From JBDWFY01 sp039976075 (GTDB taxonomy: Bacteria; Pseudomonadota; Alphaproteobacteria; Rhizobiales; Stappiaceae), in the NCBI GenBank assembly GCA_039976075.1, contig JBDWFY010000019.1, positions 62,001 through 126,000 of the forward strand: DNA of 64,000 nucleotides. Reading direction: 5' to 3'. The notes beneath the pieces were generated by a model that ran no database searches, was not told where the DNA came from, and worked only from the letters and a program-made list of their open reading frames with translations. Shown in pieces: positions 7,811-15,849 of this stretch. Both the position numbers and the translations under genes were made by a program. Positions within the stretch are counted from its first letter, which is position 1. The number at the start of each line of letters is the position of its first letter.

Positions 7811-7869
7811 TGTATGATCGGGCTACCCGCCGCCTTATTCTGACGTTCAACGGATCCTGGTCGGCGGGC

Positions 7870-8337
7870 TTAAAGTTTCTCGATTTTTGCCAGTATCGCT
7901 TTCAGCACTGACAGCTGATCGGGGCCGATCAGGCTTGTAATTTCCTCATGTAGATCCCGTTTGATCTGCTTCAGGCTGGTGACGAGCGCCTGCCCTTTTT
8001 TCGAATGTTTGACGATCCGGGCGCGCCGGTCCTGCGGGTCGTTTTCCAGAACGAGATATCCGCGTTTGACAAGGGAGTGAACCTGCTCGTGGGCAGATTG
8101 TTTGCTGACCCGGCGCTGTCGGGCAATCTCGACCAGCTTGATGCCTTTTTTTCCCACATGAACCAGAACATCGCTGTCCGGCAGCGTGATGTCTTCAAAC
8201 CCATTGCCGGCGATGCGGTCGAACATTGCCTGCTCGTAGGTGCGAAACGCGCGCCAGAGATCTGCGCCAATGTGGTCAACCAGTTGGGCGTTGTCCGCTG
8301 ATTCCGGTTCTTCTTGTGTCTGATGCTTATCAGCCAT
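7870..8337 (-). CDS. MarR-family transcriptional regulator (first MarR module)
   Basis: A 155-residue winged-helix regulator. The ATG at 8337 is preferred to the TTG at 8343. The DNA-binding core is LVEIARQRRVSKQSAHEQVHSLVKRGYLVLENDPQDRRARIV, with the recognition helix SKQSAHEQVHSLVKRG and the wing DPQDRRAR. It is transcribed away from a small protein gene at 8472, and the 134-base gap holds two copies of a GTCARG-N3-CYTGAC dyad, so autoregulation and control of that gene are inferred. MarR proteins usually release DNA on binding a phenolic or lipophilic ligand or on oxidation; this one has no cysteine. A related module lies at 35289-36709. Confidence 0.85.
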   Translation of the reverse strand: MADKHQTQEEPESADNAQLVDHIGADLWRAFRTYEQAMFDRIAGNGFEDITLPDSDVLVHVGKKGIKLVEIARQRRVSKQSAHEQVHSLVKRGYLVLENDPQDRRARIVKHSKKGQALVTSLKQIKRDLHEEITSLIGPDQLSVLKAILAKIEKL

Positions 8338-8370
8338 CACCAATCCGAGTTATCCCTGTTACGTTATTAT

Positions 8371-8387
8371 GGTCAGGGTGCTTGACT
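8371..8387. promoter_or_regulatory. MarR operator 1 (imperfect)
   Basis: GGTCAGG-GTG-CTTGACT is an imperfect dyad with the same arms and 3-base centre as the perfect site 38 bases away. It lies nearer the marR start and is a likely autoregulatory site. Confidence 0.5.
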
Positions 8388-8408
8388 ATAATCATTTTCT
8401 ATTCTTAT

Positions 8409-8425
8409 AGTCAGGAAGCCTGACT
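8409..8425. promoter_or_regulatory. MarR operator 2 (perfect dyad)
   Basis: AGTCAGG-AAG-CCTGACT is a perfect dyad with a 3-base centre, 46 bases before the ATG at 8472. Its GTCAGG half-site matches the first site and resembles the GTCAAG half-sites at the second MarR gene (35758-35817). Confidence 0.6.
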
Positions 8426-8471
8426 AAATAGTAAAGCCAAACCGGCATTTTGCCAAATGGGGATATTTCTC

Positions 8472-8855
8472 ATGGAACGCACGCTTGCAACTGAAACCGC
8501 ACCTGCTGCGGCCGATACGACACTCAACACCCAGCAACTTGACGGATTGCTGAGAGGAAACACACTTTACCTAAGTCTCCCCGCCGGCGGACCAGGTGGG
8601 GAAAGTGGAGGGGTTGCCCCGTTTTTTTACGGCTCAGACGGTCGTGCCGTCGCCAAGTTACCGGCGGGCATGACGCTTGTCGGGATCTGGAGTTTAGGGG
8701 ATGAGCATTATTGCGTGAATTGGGACAACGGCCCGAAAAACAGCTGCACAAAGGTCCGCAAATGGTCGAGCGATATTGTTTTGACCGATGCTCAGTCCGG
8801 CGATATTCGCGGAAATGTCGTGAAGCTTGTACCGGGTAATCCGGAGAACCTTTAA
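8472..8855 (+). CDS. Small protein of unknown function under MarR control (ends in VPGNPENL)
   Basis: A 127-residue protein not recognised as a named family. The ATG at 8472 is chosen because GGGGAT sits at the right distance; the earlier ATG at 8457 has no ribosome binding site. There is no clear signal peptide. The sequence has a Gly/Pro-rich stretch (PAGGPGGESGG), two Cys (HYCVNWDNGPKNSC) and a C-terminus GNVVKLVPGNPENL. The last 14 residues resemble those of the 36395-36709 product (GTVTKIVPGNPEKF), which is also next to a MarR gene with similar operators. The two are probably members of one family. Its 3' end overlaps the convergent aldolase gene by four bases. Confidence 0.65.
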   Translation: MERTLATETAPAAADTTLNTQQLDGLLRGNTLYLSLPAGGPGGESGGVAPFFYGSDGRAVAKLPAGMTLVGIWSLGDEHYCVNWDNGPKNSCTKVRKWSSDIVLTDAQSGDIRGNVVKLVPGNPENL

Positions 8856-9691
8856 TTCCCGTCCGGGTAGCGCAGCGCTGTAATGATCTCCGCCGTTTTT
8901 TGTTTCAGTGCGGGGATTGTTGGTTTGAGAAGTCCGATCCGATCGAAGACATCAGGTTGGTCAGCCAGGGATTGTCGCAGCGCGGCGCCGAATGTCATGC
9001 GCAGTTCGGTGCCGATATTGTATTTTGAGATCCGGCTCGTTGCTGCCAGGTGTTGCCGGATATCTCCGGGAATGCCGCTGCCGCCGTGAATGACCAGCGG
9101 CAGATGGGTTTTCGCTTCGATGGCCTGAAGGGCTTCGTAATTGATTTCGGCTGCTTTTTCTGTCTGCAGGTGAACGTTGCCGACTGAAATCGCCATGGCG
9201 TCAGCGCCGCTTTCCCTGTCGAACAGAGCTGCTTCATCTGCATCTGTTGCTGTCGAACCAGCGCCTTCGGCATAGCCTACATACCCGACTTCGCCTTCAA
9301 CCGACACATCAGCCTTTTTTGCCAAATCAACGATTTTTCGTGTTTTTACAATGTTTTCGGCAATCGGAAGTGACGATCCGTCGAACATCACCGATGTAAA
9401 TCCGTTGTCGATGCCCGCCTGACACTCCTCAATCGAATATCCGTGATCGATATGACAGACAATAGGGACGCTGGCCTGATCGGCAAGGTGCCGGAACATC
9501 TTCCCAAGCACAGGCACGGGTGTGTGCTTGCGGCACCCCGGACCGGCCTGCAAAATAATTGGAATGCCGGTCTCTTCAGCTGCTTGCACGTAGGCAAGCG
9601 CGTCTTCCCAACCAAGGACAACCACACCGGCTATGGCATAGCCTTCAGCCATTGCCGGTTGGAGAACGACGTCAAGAGAAACCGCGGTCAT
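8852..9691 (-). CDS. iolJ: Class II aldolase, likely 5-dehydro-2-deoxyphosphogluconate aldolase
   Basis: A 279-residue class II (zinc) aldolase of the fructose-bisphosphate aldolase family. VCHIDHGYS carries the catalytic Asp and a zinc His, VEGEVGYVGY the Glu region, and VIHGGSGIP another zinc His with the phosphate loop. It ends the iolD-iolC-iolB operon and overlaps iolB by four bases, so the likely reaction is cleavage of 2-deoxy-5-keto-gluconate 6-phosphate to dihydroxyacetone phosphate and malonate semialdehyde, as for Bacillus IolJ. Many proteobacteria instead carry this activity in a C-terminal extension of IolC; the iolC here lacks such an extension, which supports the assignment. 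Confidence 0.8.
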   Translation of the reverse strand: MTAVSLDVVLQPAMAEGYAIAGVVVLGWEDALAYVQAAEETGIPIILQAGPGCRKHTPVPVLGKMFRHLADQASVPIVCHIDHGYSIEECQAGIDNGFTSVMFDGSSLPIAENIVKTRKIVDLAKKADVSVEGEVGYVGYAEGAGSTATDADEAALFDRESGADAMAISVGNVHLQTEKAAEINYEALQAIEAKTHLPLVIHGGSGIPGDIRQHLAATSRISKYNIGTELRMTFGAALRQSLADQPDVFDRIGLLKPTIPALKQKTAEIITALRYPDGN

Positions 9692-10530
9692 TTGAACTTT
9701 GCGATCATGTCCTTGATGCCTGGTATGGTTTCGATCTGCCAGGCATGATCCGGCTGGAAGAATTGAACCAGTGACCGCTGCGACAAGCCACCCAGGATCG
9801 TGAAGTAATACATCTCGTAACCAGGTGCGACCACGCAGGGGTGATAGCCTTTTTCAAGGATAATCGTTGAGCTGTCGAGCAGGTGATAGGCGTCTCCGAC
9901 CTTACCGTCTTCGCGCTGTACCAGTTGTATGCCAAAACCGTTATTGGGCTTGAAACGGAAATTGTAAGTTTCATCGTGCCGGCTCTCCACCGGCAGACGG
10001 TCCGTATCGTGTTTATGAGGCGGAAAGCCCGACCATCCGCCCTGACCGACAGTGAAAAGCTCCGAAACCAAAAGCCGACCGACTTTATCGTGATATTTGG
10101 TACCGAGAATATGCTTGATTTTGCGGTGGGTCTTGGTGTCGTCCGATCCATACTGAACCATGTCGATCTCGTCCCGGCGAACCGCAAACGGTTGAAATAC
10201 CTGATCGAATTTAGCACCGGCAACAAATACTTCGGTCTCGTCACTGACACACACTATTTGTGCCTTCGCACCGGAGGGTACGTAAACGCCTTCCGGTTCG
10301 CCATCCCATACGTCGCTGCCTCGGTTGCCGATCCCGCTATATGCCTCGCCCTCGATGTCAACATCGACCGTGCCGGTAGCCGGGACAATACAGGTTTCAT
10401 ACCCGGGCACCGCGTACTCAAATGCCTGGCCTTTTTTCAATTTGACGATGTTGAAATAGTTCAGGGGAACCCGTGAGTCTTCGGCATCGATAATTGCTGC
10501 ATTGGCGTTGTCATATGGCGGTATATGCAT
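9688..10530 (-). CDS. iolB: 5-deoxy-glucuronate isomerase
   Basis: A 280-residue bicupin isomerase converting 5-deoxy-glucuronate to 2-deoxy-5-keto-gluconate. The ATG at 10530 is preferred because GGGAGC precedes it; 10566 has no such site. The family signature is clear: the C-terminal cupin has WSGFPPHKHDTD with metal His residues, then ESRHDETYNFRF, and GYHPCVVAPGYEMYYFTILGG. The position between iolC and iolJ fits the inositol pathway order. The enzyme is cytoplasmic and depends on a divalent metal. Confidence 0.92.
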   Translation of the reverse strand: MHIPPYDNANAAIIDAEDSRVPLNYFNIVKLKKGQAFEYAVPGYETCIVPATGTVDVDIEGEAYSGIGNRGSDVWDGEPEGVYVPSGAKAQIVCVSDETEVFVAGAKFDQVFQPFAVRRDEIDMVQYGSDDTKTHRKIKHILGTKYHDKVGRLLVSELFTVGQGGWSGFPPHKHDTDRLPVESRHDETYNFRFKPNNGFGIQLVQREDGKVGDAYHLLDSSTIILEKGYHPCVVAPGYEMYYFTILGGLSQRSLVQFFQPDHAWQIETIPGIKDMIAKFK

Positions 10531-10613
10531 TCTGTTGTGCTCCCGTCGCAATCTTGTTCTGTTCATTACAACGCTTGTTTGCGTCGGTTATTCCTGAGGC
10601 CGCGTCCGGAATG

Positions 10614-11585
10614 TCATACCCTGGTCGGCCCTGTTAAAAAATCTTCCAGCTCTTGCGGTGTCGGCATTGCCGGTGCACAGCCTATCCCGGTCACGACCAT
10701 GGCAGCCGCAGCTGTTCCGCGCCTGACGCTTTCCTTGAGTGAGCGACCTGTGCCCAGGCCAGTAACAAGGGCGGCCATGAAGGAGTCTCCTGCACCCATT
10801 GGCTTGATTGCTTCAACCGGATAAATCGGCGTTTCGAACGGGTCAGCGCCCGGCGCATACGCGATGGATCCTTCAGGACCCATCTTGTAAATGCAGGTGC
10901 GATCACCGGTGCGGGTAAATTCCTGCGCCAGAGCTTTGCCATCACCGGATGCACCGGCCATGACCGCAAACTCTTCATCATTACCGATGATCATGTCGCA
11001 TTGGCTTGCGATATCGCGGTAAACCCGTGATGCTTCGTCGCCTGAGGGCCACGAGTAAGGTCGGTAGTCGACATCCAGAATAACGGCAATTCCTGCTTCT
11101 CTGGCCTGTTCGGCGGCATACCGGGTTGCGCCTCTGGAGGGTTCCGCCGCGAGCGCGGTGCCGGTGATAATCAGCGCACCAAAGCGATCGAAATCGACGG
11201 CATCAACATGTTCTTTAGTCATTAGAAAGTCGGCCGCATTGTTGCGGTAGATGACGTTCTGGGTGTTGTCGATCCTGGTTTCCGTAACCGCAAGAGATGT
11301 ACGGCACTCGCCACTTACGCGGGTCACGAAGCTGTCCTCGACACCGTATTGAGCCAGGTTGTTCATGACAAATTGCCCAACCGCATCTTCAGACACAGCG
11401 GTTAAAAGAGCCGCTTTGCCGCCCAGGCGAACGATACCGGCAGCGATGTTGCCTGCCGAACCGCCCATACTGGCAAAGAATTGAGTGGCATTGGTGAGCT
11501 CTGTGCCGGGAGGATCCGCATAAAGATCCATTCCGGCACGACCCAGAACAACAAAACTGTTTTTACTGATGGCCGATAGTGACAT
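10614..11585 (-). CDS. iolC: 5-dehydro-2-deoxygluconokinase
   Basis: A 323-residue PfkB-family kinase phosphorylating 2-deoxy-5-keto-gluconate. FFASMGGSAGNIAAGIVRLGG is the PfkB N-terminal signature and KPMGAGDSFMAALVTGL carries the catalytic Asp and anion hole. It begins LSAISKNSFVVLGRAGMDLYADPPG, typical of IolC. It is the short, single-domain form; the DUF2090 aldolase domain fused in many alphaproteobacterial IolC proteins is absent, consistent with a separate aldolase downstream. Its ATG overlaps the iolD stop codon (TAATG). Confidence 0.93.
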   Translation of the reverse strand: MSLSAISKNSFVVLGRAGMDLYADPPGTELTNATQFFASMGGSAGNIAAGIVRLGGKAALLTAVSEDAVGQFVMNNLAQYGVEDSFVTRVSGECRTSLAVTETRIDNTQNVIYRNNAADFLMTKEHVDAVDFDRFGALIITGTALAAEPSRGATRYAAEQAREAGIAVILDVDYRPYSWPSGDEASRVYRDIASQCDMIIGNDEEFAVMAGASGDGKALAQEFTRTGDRTCIYKMGPEGSIAYAPGADPFETPIYPVEAIKPMGAGDSFMAALVTGLGTGRSLKESVRRGTAAAAMVVTGIGCAPAMPTPQELEDFLTGPTRV

Positions 11586-13471
11586 TACACACCAGCCCGC
11601 TGGTTACTGCGTCCTGCTTCCCAGTCGGTGTGTGCCTGAGCGACTTTTTCATTGTTTGAGACGGCCGGCGTTCCGACTTCCCACCAGGCATGTCCTTCCT
11701 GTGTCCAACCTTCATACGCATCGACTTTCATCGCTATCACGTAGGTTCGGTCGGCTGCTCTGGCGCGCCCGAACGCTTCTTTCAACTCGTCGATGGAATT
11801 GACGGTTTCCGCCTCAGCACCCATCGCCTTTGCGTGCGCGGCGAAATCAACCGAGAACGGTGCCACCTTGATGTTACAGTCAGATATCAGGTTGTTGTAG
11901 GAAGTGTTGCCAGTGTTGTTCTGCAATTTGTTGATGACGGCAAATCCGCCATTATCGCAGACAACGACGATCATCTTTGCGCCCGTCAATACCGACGAAT
12001 AGATGTCGGAATTCAGCATCATGTAAGAGCCGTCGCCGGTAAAGATGATGGTCTCTTTATCCGGAGCGTTCTCCATCTGGCCCAGGCGCGCACCCCAACC
12101 ACCGGAAATTTCATATCCCATACAGGAAAAGCCGAATTCCACATCGACAGAGCCGGTGGAGTGCGTGCGCCAGTTGGCGGTGACTTCGGCAGGCAGACCA
12201 CCGGCTGCGGCAACCACCCGGTCTTCTGGATCGCAGATTTCATTGATGGCGCCGATGACTTGTGCATAGGACATCGGACGGTTGGTTCCGTCCTTGGTTA
12301 CCGGCGCAATATTGTCATCGATATATACGTTCCATTTGGCTCGCTCCGTCGATGCCGTTTCGCGCCAACTTGCATCTGCTGTAAAGCTCCCCAGCGCACC
12401 TGACAATTGCCCAAGAGCCAGTTTTGCATCACCAATCACAGGCATTGAAAGGTGTTTTTGCGCATCATGGCGGCCGACATTGACCGAAATGATCGTTGCG
12501 TCCTGATCGAACACAGTCCAAGAGCCGGTTGTGAAGTCCTGCAGGCGTGTACCCACGGCGATAATGACGTCAGATTCTCCTGCAAGAGTGTTGGCTGAAT
12601 TGGACCCGGTTACACCGATCGGTCCGCAGTTCAGTTCTTCCTCAAACAGCAGATTGGCACGCCCGGCAATGGTTTCGACGACGGGAATGCCGTGATTTTT
12701 CGCAAAAGCCGTCAATTCGTCTACAGCACCTGAATACTGGACGCCTCCACCAGCGATGATCAATGGTTTTTTCGCTGATCTGATACGCTCTACAGCCGCT
12801 TCGACCTCACGAATATCCGGTGAAGGACGACGGATATAGTGTGTGCGTTCTTCAAAGAAGCGGGTCGGATAATCGTAAGCCCAGCCTTGCACATCCTGCG
12901 GCAGCCCAAGAAATGCCGGTCCGCAATCAGCCGGGTCGAGCAGTGTGTTGATGGCGCGCGGCAGAGACTGGATGATCTGTGCAGGGTGCGTGATCCGATC
13001 CCAGAAACGGGTCACCGACTTGAAGGCATCATTGACCGACAGTGTCGGATCGTAGCCGTGCTCAACCTGTTGCAATACCGGATCGGGCAGGCGCGTGAGG
13101 AAAACGTCACCGCAAAGCATGAGCAAAGGCAAACGATTGGTGTGAGCCAGTCCTGCGGCTGTCACCATATTTGTTGTACCGGGTCCGGCAGAAGCTGTGG
13201 CAAACATAAATCGGCGGCGCAATTGCTGTTTGGCATAAGCAATGCCTGCCATGGCCATGGATTGTTCGTTTTGTCCGCGGTAAAGGGGCAGGGCATCCCG
13301 ATTTTCGTAGAGTGCTTCGCCCAGGCAGGAAACATTTCCGTGCCCGAAAATTCCGAAACCGCCGGCGCACAGTCGGACCCGCTGTCCATCGATTTCGATA
13401 TATTGCGCCGCAAGGTGGCGCACGAGGGCCTGGGCCGTTGTCAGGCGAATGGTATTACCGCTATTTGTCAT
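11585..13471 (-). CDS. iolD: 3D-(3,5/4)-trihydroxycyclohexane-1,2-dione acylhydrolase
   Basis: A 628-residue thiamin diphosphate enzyme opening the ring of the diketone intermediate of myo-inositol catabolism. The ATG at 13471 follows AGGAGCACGAC; the frame could run to 13534 but without support. The N-terminal domain has CAGGFGIFGHGNVSCLGEAL and RGQNEQSMAMAGIAYAK with the catalytic Glu; the central domain has PLIIAGGGVQYSGA; the C-terminal ThDP motif is GDGSYMMLNSD ending in CDNGGF. It is the first gene of the minus-strand iol operon. Two possible regulatory sites lie within 210 bases upstream. Confidence 0.95.
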   Translation of the reverse strand: MTNSGNTIRLTTAQALVRHLAAQYIEIDGQRVRLCAGGFGIFGHGNVSCLGEALYENRDALPLYRGQNEQSMAMAGIAYAKQQLRRRFMFATASAGPGTTNMVTAAGLAHTNRLPLLMLCGDVFLTRLPDPVLQQVEHGYDPTLSVNDAFKSVTRFWDRITHPAQIIQSLPRAINTLLDPADCGPAFLGLPQDVQGWAYDYPTRFFEERTHYIRRPSPDIREVEAAVERIRSAKKPLIIAGGGVQYSGAVDELTAFAKNHGIPVVETIAGRANLLFEEELNCGPIGVTGSNSANTLAGESDVIIAVGTRLQDFTTGSWTVFDQDATIISVNVGRHDAQKHLSMPVIGDAKLALGQLSGALGSFTADASWRETASTERAKWNVYIDDNIAPVTKDGTNRPMSYAQVIGAINEICDPEDRVVAAAGGLPAEVTANWRTHSTGSVDVEFGFSCMGYEISGGWGARLGQMENAPDKETIIFTGDGSYMMLNSDIYSSVLTGAKMIVVVCDNGGFAVINKLQNNTGNTSYNNLISDCNIKVAPFSVDFAAHAKAMGAEAETVNSIDELKEAFGRARAADRTYVIAMKVDAYEGWTQEGHAWWEVGTPAVSNNEKVAQAHTDWEAGRSNQRAGV

Positions 13472-13508
13472 GTCGTGCTCCTGGCCAAAGTTGGACCGGG
13501 TCGGTTGG

Positions 13509-13530
13509 AACAGGTTCTGGGAACCCTGTT
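13509..13530. promoter_or_regulatory. Inverted repeat upstream of iolD
   Basis: AACAGG-TTC and GAA-CCCTGTT arms form an imperfect dyad 38 bases before the iolD ATG. It overlaps or adjoins CACACCGGTTGG (13532-13543), which resembles a weak half of the LacI-type operator. It could be a second regulator site or a leader hairpin. Confidence 0.3.
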
Positions 13531-13665
13531 GCACACCGGTTGGTTGAATTCAATCTGTGCGTTATCGGTCTGCGTCAGACGCCGGGGTATCTGATATATT
13601 TCAGACATCGATCACTTCCCGAGGAATGCCTCTTGACCACAGAGCCTAGATAGAGTTTACCTGTT

Positions 13666-13681
13666 TTGCAAGCGGTTGCAA
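13666..13681. promoter_or_regulatory. LacI-type operator between the divergent iol operons
   Basis: TTGCAAGCGGTTGCAA is a 16-base dyad with one mismatched pair. It shares TGCAANCGGTTGC with the site at 18145-18156 in front of the LacI-family gene. It lies 19 bases before the ATG at 13700 and 195 bases before iolD, so it can repress both operons. Confidence 0.65.
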
Positions 13682-13699
13682 AAATATAGGTGCTTTTTC

Positions 13700-14827
13700 A
13701 TGGCAGATGGACGAAAAATCGGATTTGGCGTCATTGGTGCCGGCTATATGGGCAAGGCTCATTCCGTTGCACTGAAGGCTGTCGGCGGTGTTTTTAACAC
13801 GGCATTGCGTCCCCATCTTGAGATGATATGTACCACCAGCGAAGACGGTGCAGTCCGCCGGGCAGCGGAATTTGGTTTTGATCGCTCGACGGCCGATTGG
13901 CGCGCACTGGTTACAGATCCTGCCGTGGAAGCCATCGTGATTGCCTCGCCGCAGGAAACCCATCGTCAGATTGCTGAATTGGCCTTTTCGCTCGGCAAAC
14001 CCGTTTTCTGTGAAAAACCGCTGGGGAAAGATCTGGCTGAGAGCCGGGCGATGGTTGCCGCAGCTGAAAAAAGCGGTGTTGTGAACATGACCGGATTCAA
14101 TTACATCCGCACACCTGCTTCCCAACTGGCTCGAGAGATTATCGCTGCCGGTGAAATTGGCGAAATGGTCTATTTCCGGGCCGAGCATACTGAAGATTTT
14201 TTTGCTGATCCGAATGAACCGGCAACCTGGCGTTCGCATGGCGACCCCAACGGGACATTGGGTGACTTGGCCCCCCATATCGTCAATGGGGCCTTCGCCC
14301 TTGCAGGACCTATCAGATCGCTGATTGCCGATGCGGAGACGGTGCACAAGACCAGACCCGCCGCTGAAGGTGGCACCGCAACGGTAACCAATGATGATCA
14401 GGCACACTTTCTTTGCCGGTTTGAAAATGGCGTTATGGGCAACATCTACACCTCGCGGATCGCGACCGGTCGGAAGATGGGCTATGCTTATGAAATATAC
14501 GGATCGGCCGGCAGTATTCGTTTCGACCAGGAAGACCAGAATGCCTTGTGGCTCTACAAAGCAGACCAGGCGTCCAATCGTCAGGGTTTCACTAAAATCC
14601 TGACCGGTCCTGAGCACCCCGACTATGTCAATTTTTGCCTCGGACCGGGCCATGGAACGGGATACCAGGACCAGATCATCATTGAGGCGAAGGACTTTTT
14701 GACCGCGATTGAAACCGGACAGAGTATATGGCCGACTTTCAAAGACGGTATGCTGGTCAATCAGGTGATTGAGGCGGCACGCCGGTCCAACGCCGAAAAA
14801 AGTTGGGTCACGCTCAACGACATTTAG
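13700..14827 (+). CDS. Gfo/Idh/MocA dehydrogenase, inositol locus
   Basis: A 375-residue NAD(P)-dependent oxidoreductase. The ATG at 13700 is chosen over the TTG at 13676, which lies inside the operator. The Rossmann motif is KIGFGVIGAGYMGKAHS; CEKPLGKDLAES carries the conserved Lys of the family; GDLAPHIVNGAF supplies the active-site Asp and His. The family includes myo-inositol 2-dehydrogenase (IolG) and scyllo-inositol dehydrogenases. At 375 residues with a longer N-terminal segment it is less typical of IolG than of IolW/IolX-like enzymes. It opens the plus-strand operon with iolE. Confidence 0.8.
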   Translation: MADGRKIGFGVIGAGYMGKAHSVALKAVGGVFNTALRPHLEMICTTSEDGAVRRAAEFGFDRSTADWRALVTDPAVEAIVIASPQETHRQIAELAFSLGKPVFCEKPLGKDLAESRAMVAAAEKSGVVNMTGFNYIRTPASQLAREIIAAGEIGEMVYFRAEHTEDFFADPNEPATWRSHGDPNGTLGDLAPHIVNGAFALAGPIRSLIADAETVHKTRPAAEGGTATVTNDDQAHFLCRFENGVMGNIYTSRIATGRKMGYAYEIYGSAGSIRFDQEDQNALWLYKADQASNRQGFTKILTGPEHPDYVNFCLGPGHGTGYQDQIIIEAKDFLTAIETGQSIWPTFKDGMLVNQVIEAARRSNAEKSWVTLNDI

Positions 14828-14942
14828 CAATTGGCGGACGTAACCGTACGCCAACCGAAACCAAGTTTTGACGCAGGCCACATAAATCATTGCTGATTTT
14901 CCGATACCCGGGCCCGGCCTGATAATGAAGAAGACGACCGCT

Positions 14943-15836
14943 ATGACAATCAGAATAGGAAATGCACCCTGTTCCTGGGGTGTGGAATTTGCTGATGATG
15001 CCCGTAACCCCTCTTGGCAGACGGTTCTGGATGAATGCCGCAGCGCCGGTTACACCGGGATCGAACTGGGACCCGTGGGTTTCATGCCTGAAGATCCCGC
15101 AGTTCTGGGCGAAGCGCTTGCAGAACGGGAGCTGGAGTTGATCGGTGGCGTGGTTTTCCGTCCATTTCACGATCCTGCGGCCTGGGATGATGTGCTGGAT
15201 GGTTCAATTCGCACTGCTGAGGCGTTAAAGGCCCATGGTGCCGAGCAGATGGTTCTGATCGATTCAATCTCGCCAAAAAGGGCCCCAACCGCTGGTCGGC
15301 CTGACGAAGCGGTGCAGATGGATAATGATGAGTGGGGTGTCTATGTCGACCGGATTCGGGAAATCGCCAAGCGGGGCACCGGTGACTACGGCCTGACTGT
15401 TTCCATTCACCCCCACGCAGCAGGGTTTATGGACTTTGAACAGGAAGTCGAGCGACTGCTTGAAGAAGTCGATGAGGATATTCTGAAAATCTGCCTCGAT
15501 ACCGGGCACTCCCATTATGCCGGGTTTGATCCGCTTCCCTTTATGAAACGGCATTATGACCGGATCTCCTATGTGCATTTCAAAGATATCGACCCGGCCG
15601 TGAAGGCAGACACGATCGCCAACCGGACGGATTTCTATGAAGCCTGCGGCAACGGCATATTCTGCAATCTGGGGCAGGGAGAAACCGACTTCCCGGCCGT
15701 TCGGTCGCTGTTGGTTGAACGCGGTTTCAACGGTTGGTGTACCGTTGAGCAGGATTGCGACCCCGAAGGGGATACCAGGCCGACCGACGATGCGCGCGCC
15801 AATCGGCAATATCTTGAATCTATTGGCTTTAATTGA
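14943..15836 (+). CDS. iolE: Inosose dehydratase-like TIM-barrel protein
   Basis: A 297-residue sugar phosphate isomerase/epimerase-type TIM barrel. The start at 14943 (MTIRIGNAPCSWGVEF) matches the family N-terminus; 14925 is an alternative. GYTGIELGPVGF, VSIHPHAAGF, ICLDTGHSHYAG and SYVHFKDID carry the metal-binding Glu, His and Asp residues. The N-terminal NAPCSWGVEF is characteristic of 2-keto-myo-inositol dehydratase (IolE), which makes the trihydroxycyclohexanedione used by IolD encoded across the intergenic region. An inosose isomerase (IolI) role is a less likely alternative. Confidence 0.85.
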   Translation: MTIRIGNAPCSWGVEFADDARNPSWQTVLDECRSAGYTGIELGPVGFMPEDPAVLGEALAERELELIGGVVFRPFHDPAAWDDVLDGSIRTAEALKAHGAEQMVLIDSISPKRAPTAGRPDEAVQMDNDEWGVYVDRIREIAKRGTGDYGLTVSIHPHAAGFMDFEQEVERLLEEVDEDILKICLDTGHSHYAGFDPLPFMKRHYDRISYVHFKDIDPAVKADTIANRTDFYEACGNGIFCNLGQGETDFPAVRSLLVERGFNGWCTVEQDCDPEGDTRPTDDARANRQYLESIGFN

Positions 15837-15849
15837 TCGGACCTGAAGT

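Noticed and set aside
13646..14890. A 414-residue open frame on the minus strand
   Set aside because: It mirrors the Gfo/Idh/MocA dehydrogenase, which has a clear Rossmann fold and ribosome binding site; the opposite frame shows none.
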